From assembly GCA_902595175.1 (NCBI GenBank), contig CACJPB010000002.1, positions 62,001 through 126,000 of the forward strand: 64,000 nucleotides of DNA. The letters run 5' to 3'. This DNA is from an uncultured Prochlorococcus sp. Its GTDB lineage: Bacteria; Cyanobacteriota; Cyanobacteriia; PCC-6307; Cyanobiaceae. Below the pieces are notes generated by a model. That model searched no databases. It was given only the letters and a program-made list of their open reading frames with translations, and was not told where the DNA came from. Each line of letters starts with the position of its first letter. Position 1 is the stretch's first letter. Of this stretch, positions 29,127 to 38,836 are shown in pieces. The position numbers were made by a program, and so were the translations under genes.

Positions 29127-30071
29127 ATGCAAAATAAATACCTTATAAAAGCCTCCAGAAAATTCTGGTTTTGGTTTTGGGCCCAATTAATGAATGGCTT
29201 CGCGCCATCAGATTTACATGGTAATTATAAAAGGCCTAGAGGTATAACCATTAATAGTGAATACGATATTAATAATGAGAATGGACAAATTTATTTATTA
29301 GTAGGTCATTCTTGTCCATGGTGTCAAAGAACTTTACTTATACACGAAATAAAAGATTTATCTAAAAAAGTTAAAGTAATTTTTTTAAAGGCAGATTTTG
29401 AGCATGGCGAATGGATTTTCAATACGAAGATTATGGGATGTATCAGACTTTCAGACCTTTACAAAAAAGCTAATAAAAAAATTATCTTTAGAGCGACATT
29501 ACCTCTTTTAATTAGCTTTGTAAAAGATGATGTAAATATTCTGTCAAATGAAAGTTCACAGATCATAAGACTACTCAATTCAATAAAGAGTGAATCCAAA
29601 TATCAGGCATCAACTATTAAAGATGGTAATCAAAAATTTTTAGATTTAATTAATAACAGCATTAATGATGGCGTATATAAATGTGGTTTCGCCAGAAACC
29701 AGTCAGCATATGAAAAAGCAAGTAAAAAACTTTTCGCAGCTATAAATGAAATTGAAAATTTACTACAGAAAAATAAAGGGGACTGGATATTTGGAGAAGA
29801 GTTAACCTACGCAGATATTTACCTTTTTCCAACCCTTATAAGATGGGAATTGATATACAGCAAACTTTTCAAATGTACTGAACAAGAACTATCAAGTTTT
29901 GAAAAAATTATTGAATGGAGATTAAAATTCTTTAAATTATCCAACATAAATAGGACATGCTTCGACAATGAATGGAAAAAAGATTACTACAAAGCTTTAT
30001 TCCCTTTAAACCCAAATCAAATAATCCCAGTTTTACCATCGCTAAATAAAATAATGAAAGTAGAGACCTAA
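29127..30071 (+). CDS. Glutathione S-transferase, Xi class (glutathionyl-hydroquinone reductase type)
   Basis: A 314-residue protein with an N-terminal thioredoxin fold containing GHSCPWCQRTLL (catalytic Cys near residue 61). The all-helical C-domain starts around INDGVYKCGFARNQSAYEKA and continues through DWIFGEELTYADIYLFPTLIRW. This pattern is that of Xi-class GSTs (EcfG/ECM4-like), which reduce glutathionyl-quinones. It is divergent from the aspartoacylase-like gene with 23 bases between them. Confidence 0.85.
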   Translation: MQNKYLIKASRKFWFWFWAQLMNGFAPSDLHGNYKRPRGITINSEYDINNENGQIYLLVGHSCPWCQRTLLIHEIKDLSKKVKVIFLKADFEHGEWIFNTKIMGCIRLSDLYKKANKKIIFRATLPLLISFVKDDVNILSNESSQIIRLLNSIKSESKYQASTIKDGNQKFLDLINNSINDGVYKCGFARNQSAYEKASKKLFAAINEIENLLQKNKGDWIFGEELTYADIYLFPTLIRWELIYSKLFKCTEQELSSFEKIIEWRLKFFKLSNINRTCFDNEWKKDYYKALFPLNPNQIIPVLPSLNKIMKVET

Positions 30072-30198
30072 AAAAATAAATAAATCAATTTCAAAAAAAA
30101 ATGATGTTGTAATGAACACTTATATAGTTCATAGATAATGCAATTTCATTAGAAATTAACTATGTTATGTATGTCTACTAAAGTACGAAAAGCTTAAA

Positions 30199-30417
30199 AT
30201 GAAATCCATTGACGAACACATCCAAAAAGATCAATCGGAAATCGAATCTGCAAAAGCAGAGGGCAATCTTCCAAAGGTCAGACATTTAACTGAAGAGCTA
30301 AAAGAACTCGAAGAGTATAAGGATCATCATCCAGAGGATAAACATGACCCTAATGCTTTAGAACTATTCTGCGATGCCAACCCGGATGAACCAGAATGTC
30401 TTGTTTATGATGATTAA
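30199..30417 (+). CDS. cp12: CP12, Calvin-cycle regulator
   Basis: A 72-residue intrinsically disordered protein that binds GAPDH and phosphoribulokinase and switches the Calvin cycle off in the dark. The C-terminal pair is present (ELFCDANPDEPECLVYDD), the GAPDH-binding end. The N-terminal cysteine pair of classical CP12 (the PRK-binding loop) is absent; residues 1-45 have no Cys. This N-terminal loss fits marine cyanobacterial CP12. A terminator follows. Confidence 0.93.
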   Translation: MKSIDEHIQKDQSEIESAKAEGNLPKVRHLTEELKELEEYKDHHPEDKHDPNALELFCDANPDEPECLVYDD

Positions 30418-30443
30418 GTTTTCATTTTTATAGATAATTCACA

Positions 30444-30475
30444 ATAAAAAAGGGCTCTAAAAGCCCTTTTTTTTA
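30444..30475. terminator. Bidirectional terminator between cp12 and the 60-aa gene
   Basis: AGGGCT (30451-30456) / AGCCCT (30462-30467) with loop CTAAA, flanked by an A run to the left and a T run of eight to the right. On either strand this gives a GC stem followed by U. It serves cp12 on the plus strand and the convergent 60-aa gene on the minus strand. Confidence 0.9.
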
Positions 30476-30480
30476 TTCTA

Positions 30481-30663
30481 TTAGTAATCTCTATTAAAGT
30501 CGGATGGACTTCCCGTAAGTGAACATACAACCGACTCTTCATTTTTCATTTCCTTGACTTCTACAATTGGTCTTCCCATTTTCTTCAAAACCTCAATATC
30601 TTGAATGGTTTGACATCTAGCTATTATTTTTCCTTGTTGATCAAAGCAAGTATAGAAATTCAT
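30481..30663 (-). CDS. Small conserved hypothetical protein
   Basis: A 60-residue protein with MNFYTCFDQQGKIIARCQ at the N-terminus, then QDIEVLKKMGRPIVEVKEM and a short polar tail with one Cys. It contains three Cys in all. It resembles small marine picocyanobacterial proteins in my memory, with no function known. It is convergent with cp12 across a shared terminator and upstream of obg by 84 bases on the same strand. Confidence 0.7.
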   Translation of the reverse strand: MNFYTCFDQQGKIIARCQTIQDIEVLKKMGRPIVEVKEMKNEESVVCSLTGSPSDFNRDY

Positions 30664-30747
30664 ATTGGTTTAAAGAGGTATCTTATTTATGACTAATTTT
30701 CATTATTAAATCAAGTGTTTTTTTTACAAAAAAATTTTTAATTTAAG

Positions 30748-31731
30748 TTAGATCCTTTTCCATACTTCAGAAAGCAGTGAAGATAAACCTTTTTTTAAAG
30801 ATGAAGAAATAACTAAAACTTTCTTTTTTGATAAATCTTCTAACTTTTTTGAAATTATTTTCAAATAATCATCATCTACCAGCTCCATTTTATTCAATAC
30901 TATTATCCTCTCTTTATCTAAAAGACCTTTGCCATATTTTTTTAACTCCTGCTCAATTATCTCAAAATCATGTAAGGGATTTTCTGCAATTGCATCAATT
31001 AAGTGGACAAGTATCTTCGTTCTTTGGATATGCCTTAAAAAATCATGGCCTAAACCTACTCCATCAGCTGCCCCTGATATTAATCCAGGAATATCCGCAA
31101 AAAGGCAACCATTCCCATCAATTTTTCTTACTACACCTAAGTTAGGTATTAGAGTTGTGAAAGGATAATTTGCAATTTTTGGACGGGCAGATGATACAAC
31201 AGAAATCAAGGTACTTTTCCCAGCATTTGGAAGACCTATAATCCCAACCTCTGCAAGAAGTTTTAGTTCTAATTGAACCTCCCATATCTCACCATCTTTT
31301 CCTTCAGTGAATGATTCTGGGGCTCTATTTTGATTACTTAAATAGTAAGCATTACCATGTCCACCTCTTCCTCCAATGGCAATAGTTAAACTTTGTTTAT
31401 GTTTAGTTAAATCTCCTAAAATAATGCCGGTTTTAATATCCCTTATTTCTGTACCGCAGGGTACTTTAAGGATTGTATCCTCACCTGAAGCACCTGATCT
31501 CTTATTAGGACCTCCTTTGCATCCATCTTCAGCAATTATTTCACGTTTGAATTTGAAATCTAATAATGTTTGTAGATTATTATCAGCCATCAAAATAACA
31601 GAACCCCCTCTGCCACCATTTCCCCCCGAAGGTCCTCCAGCAGGAACGAATTTTTCCCTTCTAAATGAAACTATTCCATTTCCACCTCTTCCAGCTTTAA
31701 GAATAATGTTGGCTTGATCAATAAATTGCAC
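30748..31731 (-). CDS. obgE: Obg family GTPase
   Basis: A 327-residue GTPase involved in 50S ribosome maturation and stress control. The Gly-rich Obg domain ([23 protein letters not shown] split over residues 15-37) is followed by the G domain: GLPNAGKST (G1, near 166), DIPGL (G3) and NKME (G4). No C-terminal OCT extension is present. It is followed upstream by mutS2 on the same strand. Confidence 0.96.
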   Translation of the reverse strand: MQFIDQANIILKAGRGGNGIVSFRREKFVPAGGPSGGNGGRGGSVILMADNNLQTLLDFKFKREIIAEDGCKGGPNKRSGASGEDTILKVPCGTEIRDIKTGIILGDLTKHKQSLTIAIGGRGGHGNAYYLSNQNRAPESFTEGKDGEIWEVQLELKLLAEVGIIGLPNAGKSTLISVVSSARPKIANYPFTTLIPNLGVVRKIDGNGCLFADIPGLISGAADGVGLGHDFLRHIQRTKILVHLIDAIAENPLHDFEIIEQELKKYGKGLLDKERIIVLNKMELVDDDYLKIISKKLEDLSKKKVLVISSSLKKGLSSLLSEVWKRI

Positions 31732-31771
31732 TTAATACGTTTATTAAATTATTTTCTAGGTATTTTAAATT

Positions 31772-34183
31772 TTATTTTATCCAGGCGATACTGCAACCAG
31801 GCCCACCCTCGTTGTTGGCTGCATCTTCAATCTTTTCAACATAATTTAAACCTGATAACCAATTTCTTAGTCCTTTCTTTAATTTCCCTGTGCCAATTCC
31901 ATGAACAATCCATAACGGTCCATGAAATTTCCTAATTTTCTCCTCAATAATTATTTCGGCTTCATGAACTCTTAACCCTCTTACGTCAATTGTATTTTTA
32001 CTAGTTCTAATTTTAGAAAAAGAAAAATCTTCTTTTGTAGACTTGATCTCAATTTTTGACCTTTTGAAATTAGGCTTTTCTCCATTAATACCCTCAAAGT
32101 CATTTACAGATAATGTGCTTCTAAATGAACCACATTTAATTTCATAAAAACCACCTTTTTTATCTAAATCTACAATTTGTCCCATACTATTTAGACTTTT
32201 AATCTTTACAAAATCACCTACCTTAGGGTTCCATGATATTGACTTTTCAGATTTTTTTTGGGTTAAATGTTCCGTCTCAATTTCCTTTAATCTTTTTCCA
32301 ATGATTCTCGTATCCTCTCCATTAACATTTTTATCTCTTAATTTTTTAATCAAATCTATCACCTCTTTCTTAGCGGATATAATATGTTTTGATAATTTAG
32401 ACCTTTCGATTTCCTGGATTTTTTGAGCATTTATTTTTTGAAATTCATAATTTTTCTTCAGTTCATCATGTAATATTTCAGTCCTTGCAATCAGTTCTGC
32501 AGCAGCTTCTGCAGAATTTTGTTGTTTAATCCTCTCTTCTTCAAGTCCTTTAATAATACTGTTTATATTATCGACTTCTTTTGGCTTGAGATAATCTGCA
32601 GCTTCATTGAGTATGCTTTCATCGAGACCAATTCTCTTTGAAATTGATAAAGCATTACTTCTCCCAGGAATACCCCAGTTGAGTATATATTTAGGTTTCA
32701 AAGTATCCTCATCAAAGGCAACTGATACGTTTTCAAATCTCGAGTCATTATATTTTAAAGCCTTAATATCTCCATAATGTGTAGTTGCTAAAGTGATATC
32801 AGATTTATTTGCAAATTCTTTTAATAAAGCCATCGCAAGAGCACTTCCTTCAAGAGGATCTGTACCAGATCCAATTTCATCTAACAAAACAACTGATAAT
32901 CCTGTCTTTTTATCAAGTAAATCTAATATCTCTTTTATGCGGGATATATGCCCACTGAAGGTAGATAAATTTTCTTCTAATGATTGATTATCTCCTATAT
33001 CCACATATATATTTGGACAAAAAGGGATAATAGGATTATTAGTTGAAGGTATCAATAATCCTGCTCTTGCCATAAGTAAAGACAAACCCAAACCTTTTAA
33101 AGCTGCCGTTTTACCTCCAGTATTTGGACCTGTAATAGCTACAACCTTAACATTTCTATTTATATGAAAATCAACAGCTACCGGTGGAGGGGCTCCTTTT
33201 TTCTTATGTTCCCAAATCAATAATGGATGAGAAAACCCAATTAAAGAAATAATGGGATTTTTCTCAAATGTAGGAGTTTTACCTCCAATCCATTTTGAAT
33301 ATCTTGAACGAGTTAGCGCATTTTCTAATCTTAATAAAATGGATGCCATTTCAATAAGATTTTTTGAATTATCACAAACAACCTGAGACCATTTCTTAAG
33401 TAATTTAAATTCTTCTGCTGTGATCCTAGCATCTAAAGAAGCAATCTTATTACCTTTAGTTACTAAACTTTCAGGCTCAAAATATACTGTATTTCCTGAA
33501 GATGAAGAGTCATGAATTATTCCTTTAAATTTATCTACATAATTAACTTTCACTGCTAAAACAGGCCTTCCATATCGATCTCCAATAGTAGTATCTTGCA
33601 AATAAGCTAAATTCTTTTGAATAAATTTCTCAACTAATATTTTTCTTTCAAGTTTCTTAGATAAAAATTCTTTTCTAAGAATAGATAATTCATTACTAGC
33701 ATTGTCTGAAATCCTTCCGTTCGATTCAATGCCTTTTTTAAAAATCGTTTCGATATTCTGATGGTCAATTAAATTTTTTGTGAATGATGAAATATAAGGC
33801 CTTTGTTCAAAATCTAATAAGATTTTTTTTAAATTTCTTGCTGCAGCAATTGTTTTCGCTATTTCTAACAATTCAGAAGATGAAATTACACCTCCCTTCG
33901 AACAAATTTCAATATTTCTACTAATATCAAAAACACCAGAAAAACTAATTGATTTATCTAAATTTTTTTCTAGCTCATTAATTTCAACAGTTTCATTCAA
34001 AAGTCTTTTAGATGCCTCGTATTCTGAAGGTATAACAAAACTTAAAATTGATCGTTTACCCATTTCCGTTGAGGCAAATGAAGATAAATGCGTTTTTAAT
34101 GAATCCCACTCTAAAAGATTTATAGATTCTTCTTCTAAGGTGTTAACTGAATATGATTTTTTAGAATAACTTTTCTCTTGCAT
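31772..34183 (-). CDS. mutS2: MutS2 family ATPase with Smr domain
   Basis: A roughly 800-residue homologue of MutS that acts in recombination control or ribosome rescue rather than mismatch repair. It has a Walker A GPNTGGKTAALKGL, an ATPase LLDEIGSGTDPLEG and a coiled coil (RIKQQNSAEAAAELIARTE region). A C-terminal Smr endonuclease domain carries DVRGLRVHEAE and HGIGTGKL. I chose Met7 of the frame (34183); the ATG at 34201 would overlap the VOC gene by 4 bases. Confidence 0.95.
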   Translation of the reverse strand: MQEKSYSKKSYSVNTLEEESINLLEWDSLKTHLSSFASTEMGKRSILSFVIPSEYEASKRLLNETVEINELEKNLDKSISFSGVFDISRNIEICSKGGVISSSELLEIAKTIAAARNLKKILLDFEQRPYISSFTKNLIDHQNIETIFKKGIESNGRISDNASNELSILRKEFLSKKLERKILVEKFIQKNLAYLQDTTIGDRYGRPVLAVKVNYVDKFKGIIHDSSSSGNTVYFEPESLVTKGNKIASLDARITAEEFKLLKKWSQVVCDNSKNLIEMASILLRLENALTRSRYSKWIGGKTPTFEKNPIISLIGFSHPLLIWEHKKKGAPPPVAVDFHINRNVKVVAITGPNTGGKTAALKGLGLSLLMARAGLLIPSTNNPIIPFCPNIYVDIGDNQSLEENLSTFSGHISRIKEILDLLDKKTGLSVVLLDEIGSGTDPLEGSALAMALLKEFANKSDITLATTHYGDIKALKYNDSRFENVSVAFDEDTLKPKYILNWGIPGRSNALSISKRIGLDESILNEAADYLKPKEVDNINSIIKGLEEERIKQQNSAEAAAELIARTEILHDELKKNYEFQKINAQKIQEIERSKLSKHIISAKKEVIDLIKKLRDKNVNGEDTRIIGKRLKEIETEHLTQKKSEKSISWNPKVGDFVKIKSLNSMGQIVDLDKKGGFYEIKCGSFRSTLSVNDFEGINGEKPNFKRSKIEIKSTKEDFSFSKIRTSKNTIDVRGLRVHEAEIIIEEKIRKFHGPLWIVHGIGTGKLKKGLRNWLSGLNYVEKIEDAANNEGGPGCSIAWIK

Positions 34184-34197
34184 ACAAAAAAAAAGAA

Positions 34198-34584
34198 TCA
34201 AACATTCGATTGAATCCCTTCAGGAGGAACATAAAGCATCTCAAGCCAGTTCCCTTCAGTATCCTTCATATAAAAAGATGCTGTTCCATCTCTATGCTCA
34301 TGTAAAGGACCAACTTTTACACCAGAATTTTTTAAATCATTTTGAATATTTTCCACTTCTTTTTTATTTTCAAAATGAAAAGCAAAGTGAGGTCCCGCAG
34401 CTTTGTAGCTAGGACCTAACAACGCAAGTCCATCTTTCCCTTTACCTGCCTCTAAATAAGACCAATCCTTATCATCCCAAACCAAATTCATGCCAAGCTT
34501 AATATAAAAAGATTTCGCCCTTTCGAGATTCTCTACTCTAAGTGCAATGTGACCAATCCTATTTACTCCTTGTGAAAACTTCAA
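34198..34584 (-). CDS. VOC/glyoxalase-fold protein
   Basis: A 128-residue single-domain protein of the vicinal-oxygen-chelate superfamily. I see GHIALRVENLERAKSFYIKLG at the N-terminus, AGPHFAFHF in the middle and DGTASFYMKDTEGNWLEML at the end, with metal-type His and Glu. The reaction is unknown; family members include lactoylglutathione lyases, dioxygenases and resistance proteins. It sits between mutS2 and hemB. Confidence 0.82.
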   Translation of the reverse strand: MKFSQGVNRIGHIALRVENLERAKSFYIKLGMNLVWDDKDWSYLEAGKGKDGLALLGPSYKAAGPHFAFHFENKKEVENIQNDLKNSGVKVGPLHEHRDGTASFYMKDTEGNWLEMLYVPPEGIQSNV

Positions 34585-34646
34585 AACAAAGCAATTAATT
34601 TATTAGTTATTTAAGAATAAACCAAATTTTTGTTAATAATGAGTTT

Positions 34647-35648
34647 TTAAGTATCCTGCAACCATTGAGATGCATCACAAGCATGATAAGTGAGTATTAA
34701 TTTTGCTCCTGCTCTTTTAAAACTAAGCAATGTCTCTAAAACAATATCTTTTTCATTAATCCAGTTCTTCATAGCAGCAGACTTTACCATGGAATACTCC
34801 CCACTAACGTTGTATGCAGCTATGGGCTTATTTGAAAATGTGCTTAGTCTATAAACAATATCCAAATATGAAATTCCTGGTTTTACCATCAAAATATCAG
34901 CTCCTTCATACTGATCCAATGCAGATTCAATTAAAGCCTCTTTTGAATTGGCAGGGTCCATTTGATATGTAGACTTATTGTCTGGAATTACTTTCTTACT
35001 ATTTTCTCTAGGAGCCGAATCTAAAGCAGTTCTAAACGGACCATAATAAGCAGATGAATATTTAGCTGTATAACTAATAATACCTACATCACTAAATCCT
35101 TCACTATCAAGAGCAGTCCTAATTGCTCCAACTCTCCCATCCATCATGTCACTAGGGCCAATAAAATCTGCTCCAGCTCTAGCTTGAGTTAGAGCTTGTT
35201 TTTTTAAAATTTCAATCGTTTCATCATTCAATATTTTTCCAGTTTCATCAACTACGCCATCATGTCCATCACACGAGTAAGGGTCCAAGGCAACATCTGT
35301 CATTATTGCCATTTCTGGAATCTCTTTTTTTAATATTTGAATAGCTTTAGGTATTAAGCCGTCCTCATTAAAACATTCTGCTCCATCTTCAGTCTTTAAG
35401 CTATCATTAATTTTTGGGAAAAGAACCACACATCTAATTCCCAATTCCCATGCCCTAGTAACCTCCTTTAATAAGCCATTAATATCCCATCTGTAAGTTC
35501 CGGGCATTGCAGAAATTTCCTCTTTAAAATCTTTTTCATGAATAAATAATGGATAGATAAAATCCGATGCCGCCAAATGGTTTTCTCTAACCATTTCTCT
35601 AATTGCCTCAGTTCTTCTTAATCTTCTAGGACGAATAATCGAATTCAT
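34647..35648 (-). CDS. hemB: Delta-aminolevulinic acid dehydratase
   Basis: A 333-residue porphobilinogen synthase for chlorophyll and haem. Signatures are RRTEAIREMVRE, GPSDMMDGRVGAIR and the Schiff-base region MVKPGISYLDI. The metal segment DPYSCDGHDG has Asp-rich chemistry of the Mg-type enzyme and not the three-Cys Zn type. It diverges from bicA across 224 bases. Confidence 0.97.
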   Translation of the reverse strand: MNSIIRPRRLRRTEAIREMVRENHLAASDFIYPLFIHEKDFKEEISAMPGTYRWDINGLLKEVTRAWELGIRCVVLFPKINDSLKTEDGAECFNEDGLIPKAIQILKKEIPEMAIMTDVALDPYSCDGHDGVVDETGKILNDETIEILKKQALTQARAGADFIGPSDMMDGRVGAIRTALDSEGFSDVGIISYTAKYSSAYYGPFRTALDSAPRENSKKVIPDNKSTYQMDPANSKEALIESALDQYEGADILMVKPGISYLDIVYRLSTFSNKPIAAYNVSGEYSMVKSAAMKNWINEKDIVLETLLSFKRAGAKLILTYHACDASQWLQDT

Positions 35649-35872
35649 TTGAATATTATTTAAATAAAAAAAATATTTATCTAATACATTAATCGCTCGC
35701 CTCGCACATAAATCAATCAGAGACTAATTTTGTTCAGGAAAATTAACTAAATTTATTTAGTAAGAGCAAAAAAAAGTTACAAAAATATTTTGCACAATCT
35801 TCATTTTTCACAAATTTACGTCATTAAGAGATAATATCTTCTAGTTAAGTATTTATTTTAAGGAGAGCATCT

Positions 35873-37528
35873 TTGAAAATAATTAATGGATTTCATCTGA
35901 AAAATGTAAGAGGAGATATTCTTGGAGGTATCACAGCCGCAGTAGTGGCTTTACCTCTCGCTCTTGCTTTTGGTAATGCTGCGTTAGGGCCTGGCGGTGC
36001 AATTTATGGACTATACGGAGCAGTAGTAGTTGGTTTTTTAGCAGCATTATTCGGCGGAACACCTGCTCAAGTTAGTGGGCCTACCGGTCCAATGAGCGTG
36101 ACCGTCGCAGGAGTAGTGGCAAGTTTAGCTGCTGCTGGGGTTCCAAAAGATCTGTCTGCTGGACAAATTCTTCCATTAGTAATGGCAGCAGTAGTTATTG
36201 GAGGCTTATTACAAATATTATTTGGAATTTTAAAACTAGGGAAATATATTACTCTCGTACCATATTCTGTAGTGTCAGGATTTATGTCAGGCATTGGTTT
36301 CATAATTATTGCACTTCAAATTGGGCCATTACTTGGTATTACCACTCAGGGAAAGGTAATAGATTCTTTAACAACTGTTTTTTCTAATTTCCAACCCAAC
36401 CCTGCGGCTATTGGTATATCTGTAATGACATTAGGGATAGTATTTCTAACACCTAGAAAGATTAGTCAGTGGGTACCTGCTCCTCTTTTAGCATTATTGA
36501 TAGTAACTCCAATATCAATATTTATGTTTGGGGAAGGCGATTTAGTTAGAATCGGTGATATTCCAAGAGGAGTACCTTCCTTAAATATTCCGAGTTTTAA
36601 TCAATATCTTCCAATTATTTTCCAAGCAGGCTTAGTACTGGCTGTGCTTGGAGCAATTGATTCTTTACTTACATCTTTAGTTGCAGACAATATTTCTCAA
36701 ACTAAGCATAATTCTGACAGAGAGCTAATTGGACAAGGAATAGGTAATGCAGTAGCTGGTCTTTTCACCGGATTACCTGGTGCAGGGGCAACAATGAGAA
36801 CCGTTATAAACGTCAAATCTGGAGGTTCTACTCCTATTTCTGGAATGGTTCACTCAGTTGTTTTATTAATAGTATTAGTTGGGGCAGGACCATTAGCAGA
36901 GCAAATTCCTAACGCTCTGCTTGCAGGAATTCTTATAAAAGTTGGTCTAGATATTATTGATTGGGGGTTCTTGAGAAGAGCTCACAAATTATCTCTAAAA
37001 ACATCTGCGGTAATGTACGGCGTACTTCTAATGACTGTTTTTTGGGATCTAATCTGGGCAGTATTAGTCGGTGTTTTCATAGCAAATATGCTCACTATTG
37101 ATTCAATAACCGAAACTCAACTAGAAGGTATGGATGAGGATAATCCTTTATCAAAAGATGATCAAGCTAAAAATGCATTACCTGCTGATGAAAAAGCACT
37201 CCTAGATAGATGTTCAGGCGAGGTAATGCTATTTAGACTTAAAGGACCACTAAGTTTTGGAGCAGCTAAAGGAATTTCTGAGAGAATGATGCTAGTAAGA
37301 AACTACAAAGTTTTGATATTAGATATCACTGATGTACCAAGACTTGGAGTTACTGCGACTCTGGCAATAGAAGATATGATGCAAGAAGCGAAAAATAATT
37401 CCAGAAAAGCATTTGTTGCTGGTGCTAATGAAAAAGTAAAAGATAGATTAGCTAAGTTTGGAGTTGAAGGCATTATTGAAACCAGAAAAGAAGCTTTAGA
37501 AACTGCTCTAAATGAAATATCCCAGTAA
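35873..37528 (+). CDS. bicA: BicA-like bicarbonate transporter, SulP family
   Basis: A 551-residue Na+-dependent low-affinity bicarbonate transporter. It has an N-terminal SulP membrane domain (about twelve spans, PVTGPTGPMSV-type motif at GPTGPMSVTVAG) and a C-terminal STAS domain from about residue 430 (VMLFRLKGPLSFG, VLILDITDVPRLG). The start is TTG at 35873, set by AGGAG at 35861-35865. sbtA follows 3 bases after its stop, so the two uptake systems are co-transcribed. Confidence 0.93.
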   Translation: MKIINGFHLKNVRGDILGGITAAVVALPLALAFGNAALGPGGAIYGLYGAVVVGFLAALFGGTPAQVSGPTGPMSVTVAGVVASLAAAGVPKDLSAGQILPLVMAAVVIGGLLQILFGILKLGKYITLVPYSVVSGFMSGIGFIIIALQIGPLLGITTQGKVIDSLTTVFSNFQPNPAAIGISVMTLGIVFLTPRKISQWVPAPLLALLIVTPISIFMFGEGDLVRIGDIPRGVPSLNIPSFNQYLPIIFQAGLVLAVLGAIDSLLTSLVADNISQTKHNSDRELIGQGIGNAVAGLFTGLPGAGATMRTVINVKSGGSTPISGMVHSVVLLIVLVGAGPLAEQIPNALLAGILIKVGLDIIDWGFLRRAHKLSLKTSAVMYGVLLMTVFWDLIWAVLVGVFIANMLTIDSITETQLEGMDEDNPLSKDDQAKNALPADEKALLDRCSGEVMLFRLKGPLSFGAAKGISERMMLVRNYKVLILDITDVPRLGVTATLAIEDMMQEAKNNSRKAFVAGANEKVKDRLAKFGVEGIIETRKEALETALNEISQ

Positions 37529-37531
37529 TTT

Positions 37532-38530
37532 ATGGAAATAAATCCAATTCTGCAAAATGTATTAGCCCCGCCAGTTCTTTTCTTTTTGATTGGAGCGATA
37601 TCAGTACTCTTTAAATCTGATTTAGAAATACCAGCTCCATTACCTAAACTCTTCTCCTTATATCTGCTGCTAGCTATTGGGTTTAAAGGGGGTATAGAGA
37701 TACAGAAAAGTGGTTTTACAGATCAAGTATTGCCTACTTTAAGTGCCGCAATCCTGATGTCACTTGTAATCCCTCTGATTGGATTTTTAATTTTAAGATT
37801 TAAGTTTGATGTCTTTAATTCAGCCGCAATAGCAGCAGCATACGGTTCAATTAGTGCTGTTACATTTATTTCCGCTGAAAGTTTTTTGGAAAGTCAAAAA
37901 ATAGCCTTTGATGGGTTTATGGTTGGCGCCTTAGCTTTAATGGAATCTCCTGCAATAATTGTTGGATTATTGCTTGTAAAATTTGCAGCTCCCAAAAATA
38001 GACCAAAATCAAGAAAAATGCATCTAAGCGCAATATTACACGAATCACTTTTGAATGGATCAGTTTATTTATTGCTTTCAAGCTTAATTGTAGGATTTCT
38101 CACTGCTTCCAGTAATCCCTCAGGGATTGCAAAAATGGAGCCTTTTACTGGACAATTATTCTATGGAGCAGAATGCTTCTTCTTGTTAGATATGGGAATA
38201 GTCGCTGCTCAAAGATTGCCGAGACTGAAGAATGCGGGTTCGTTCTTAATTGGCTTTGCCATTTTTATGCCTTTATTTAACGCATTTATTGGTGTTTTCG
38301 TTGCAAGATTTTTATCGTTAGGACCTGGCAACGCACTTTTATTTGTGGTTTTATGTGCTAGCGCCTCTTATTTAGCAGTTCCTGCAGCGATGAGGATGAC
38401 GGTACCAGAAGCTAAATCTAGTTATTATATTTCAACTACACTAGGTCTAACTTTCCCATTCAATATAGTTCTTGGCATTCCCATATATATGAGTTTAGTA
38501 AATACCATTATCCCATTGTCCCCTCTATAA
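37532..38530 (+). CDS. sbtA: Sodium-dependent bicarbonate transporter SbtA
   Basis: A 332-residue membrane protein with about ten spans, the high-affinity Na+/HCO3- symporter of cyanobacteria. Characteristic blocks include LAIGFKGGIEI, AAAYGSISAVTFI and LGLTFPFNIVLGIPIY. It is adjacent to sbtB, the PII-like protein that inhibits SbtA, and follows bicA by 3 bases. The length is shorter than the 370-residue freshwater form, with a reduced cytosolic loop. Confidence 0.94.
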   Translation: MEINPILQNVLAPPVLFFLIGAISVLFKSDLEIPAPLPKLFSLYLLLAIGFKGGIEIQKSGFTDQVLPTLSAAILMSLVIPLIGFLILRFKFDVFNSAAIAAAYGSISAVTFISAESFLESQKIAFDGFMVGALALMESPAIIVGLLLVKFAAPKNRPKSRKMHLSAILHESLLNGSVYLLLSSLIVGFLTASSNPSGIAKMEPFTGQLFYGAECFFLLDMGIVAAQRLPRLKNAGSFLIGFAIFMPLFNAFIGVFVARFLSLGPGNALLFVVLCASASYLAVPAAMRMTVPEAKSSYYISTTLGLTFPFNIVLGIPIYMSLVNTIIPLSPL

Positions 38531-38532
38531 AA

Positions 38533-38814
38533 ATGAAAAGATTAGACTTGATATTTAGTGAAAGAGAACTAGATGCAATCATTAAAACATTAGAAAAAGC
38601 TAATGTTCCTGGATATACAGTTATGAAACACGCCACAGGCAGAGGTCCTGAAAGAGTTGTTACTGAAGATATGGAATTTACAGGATTAGGAGCAAATGCT
38701 CATGTAATTGTTTTTTGTGAACAAGAATTAATAGATAAGATGAGAGATAACATCAGGGACGATTTAAGCTATTACGGAGGCGTTGCTTATATTTCTGAAG
38801 CAACACCCCTTTAA
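38533..38814 (+). CDS. sbtB: PII-like carbon sensor SbtB
   Basis: A 93-residue PII-fold protein that binds SbtA and adenine nucleotides (cAMP, AMP, ADP, ATP). It shows the ferredoxin-like pattern with GYTVMKHATGRGPERVV and a T-loop equivalent. It ends in YISEATPL, with no C-terminal CGxxGC redox loop as in the freshwater SbtB. It begins 2 bases after sbtA. The position and fold make the call firm. Confidence 0.9.
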   Translation: MKRLDLIFSERELDAIIKTLEKANVPGYTVMKHATGRGPERVVTEDMEFTGLGANAHVIVFCEQELIDKMRDNIRDDLSYYGGVAYISEATPL

Positions 38815-38836
38815 ATTAAAGAAGCAAAATTTATTT

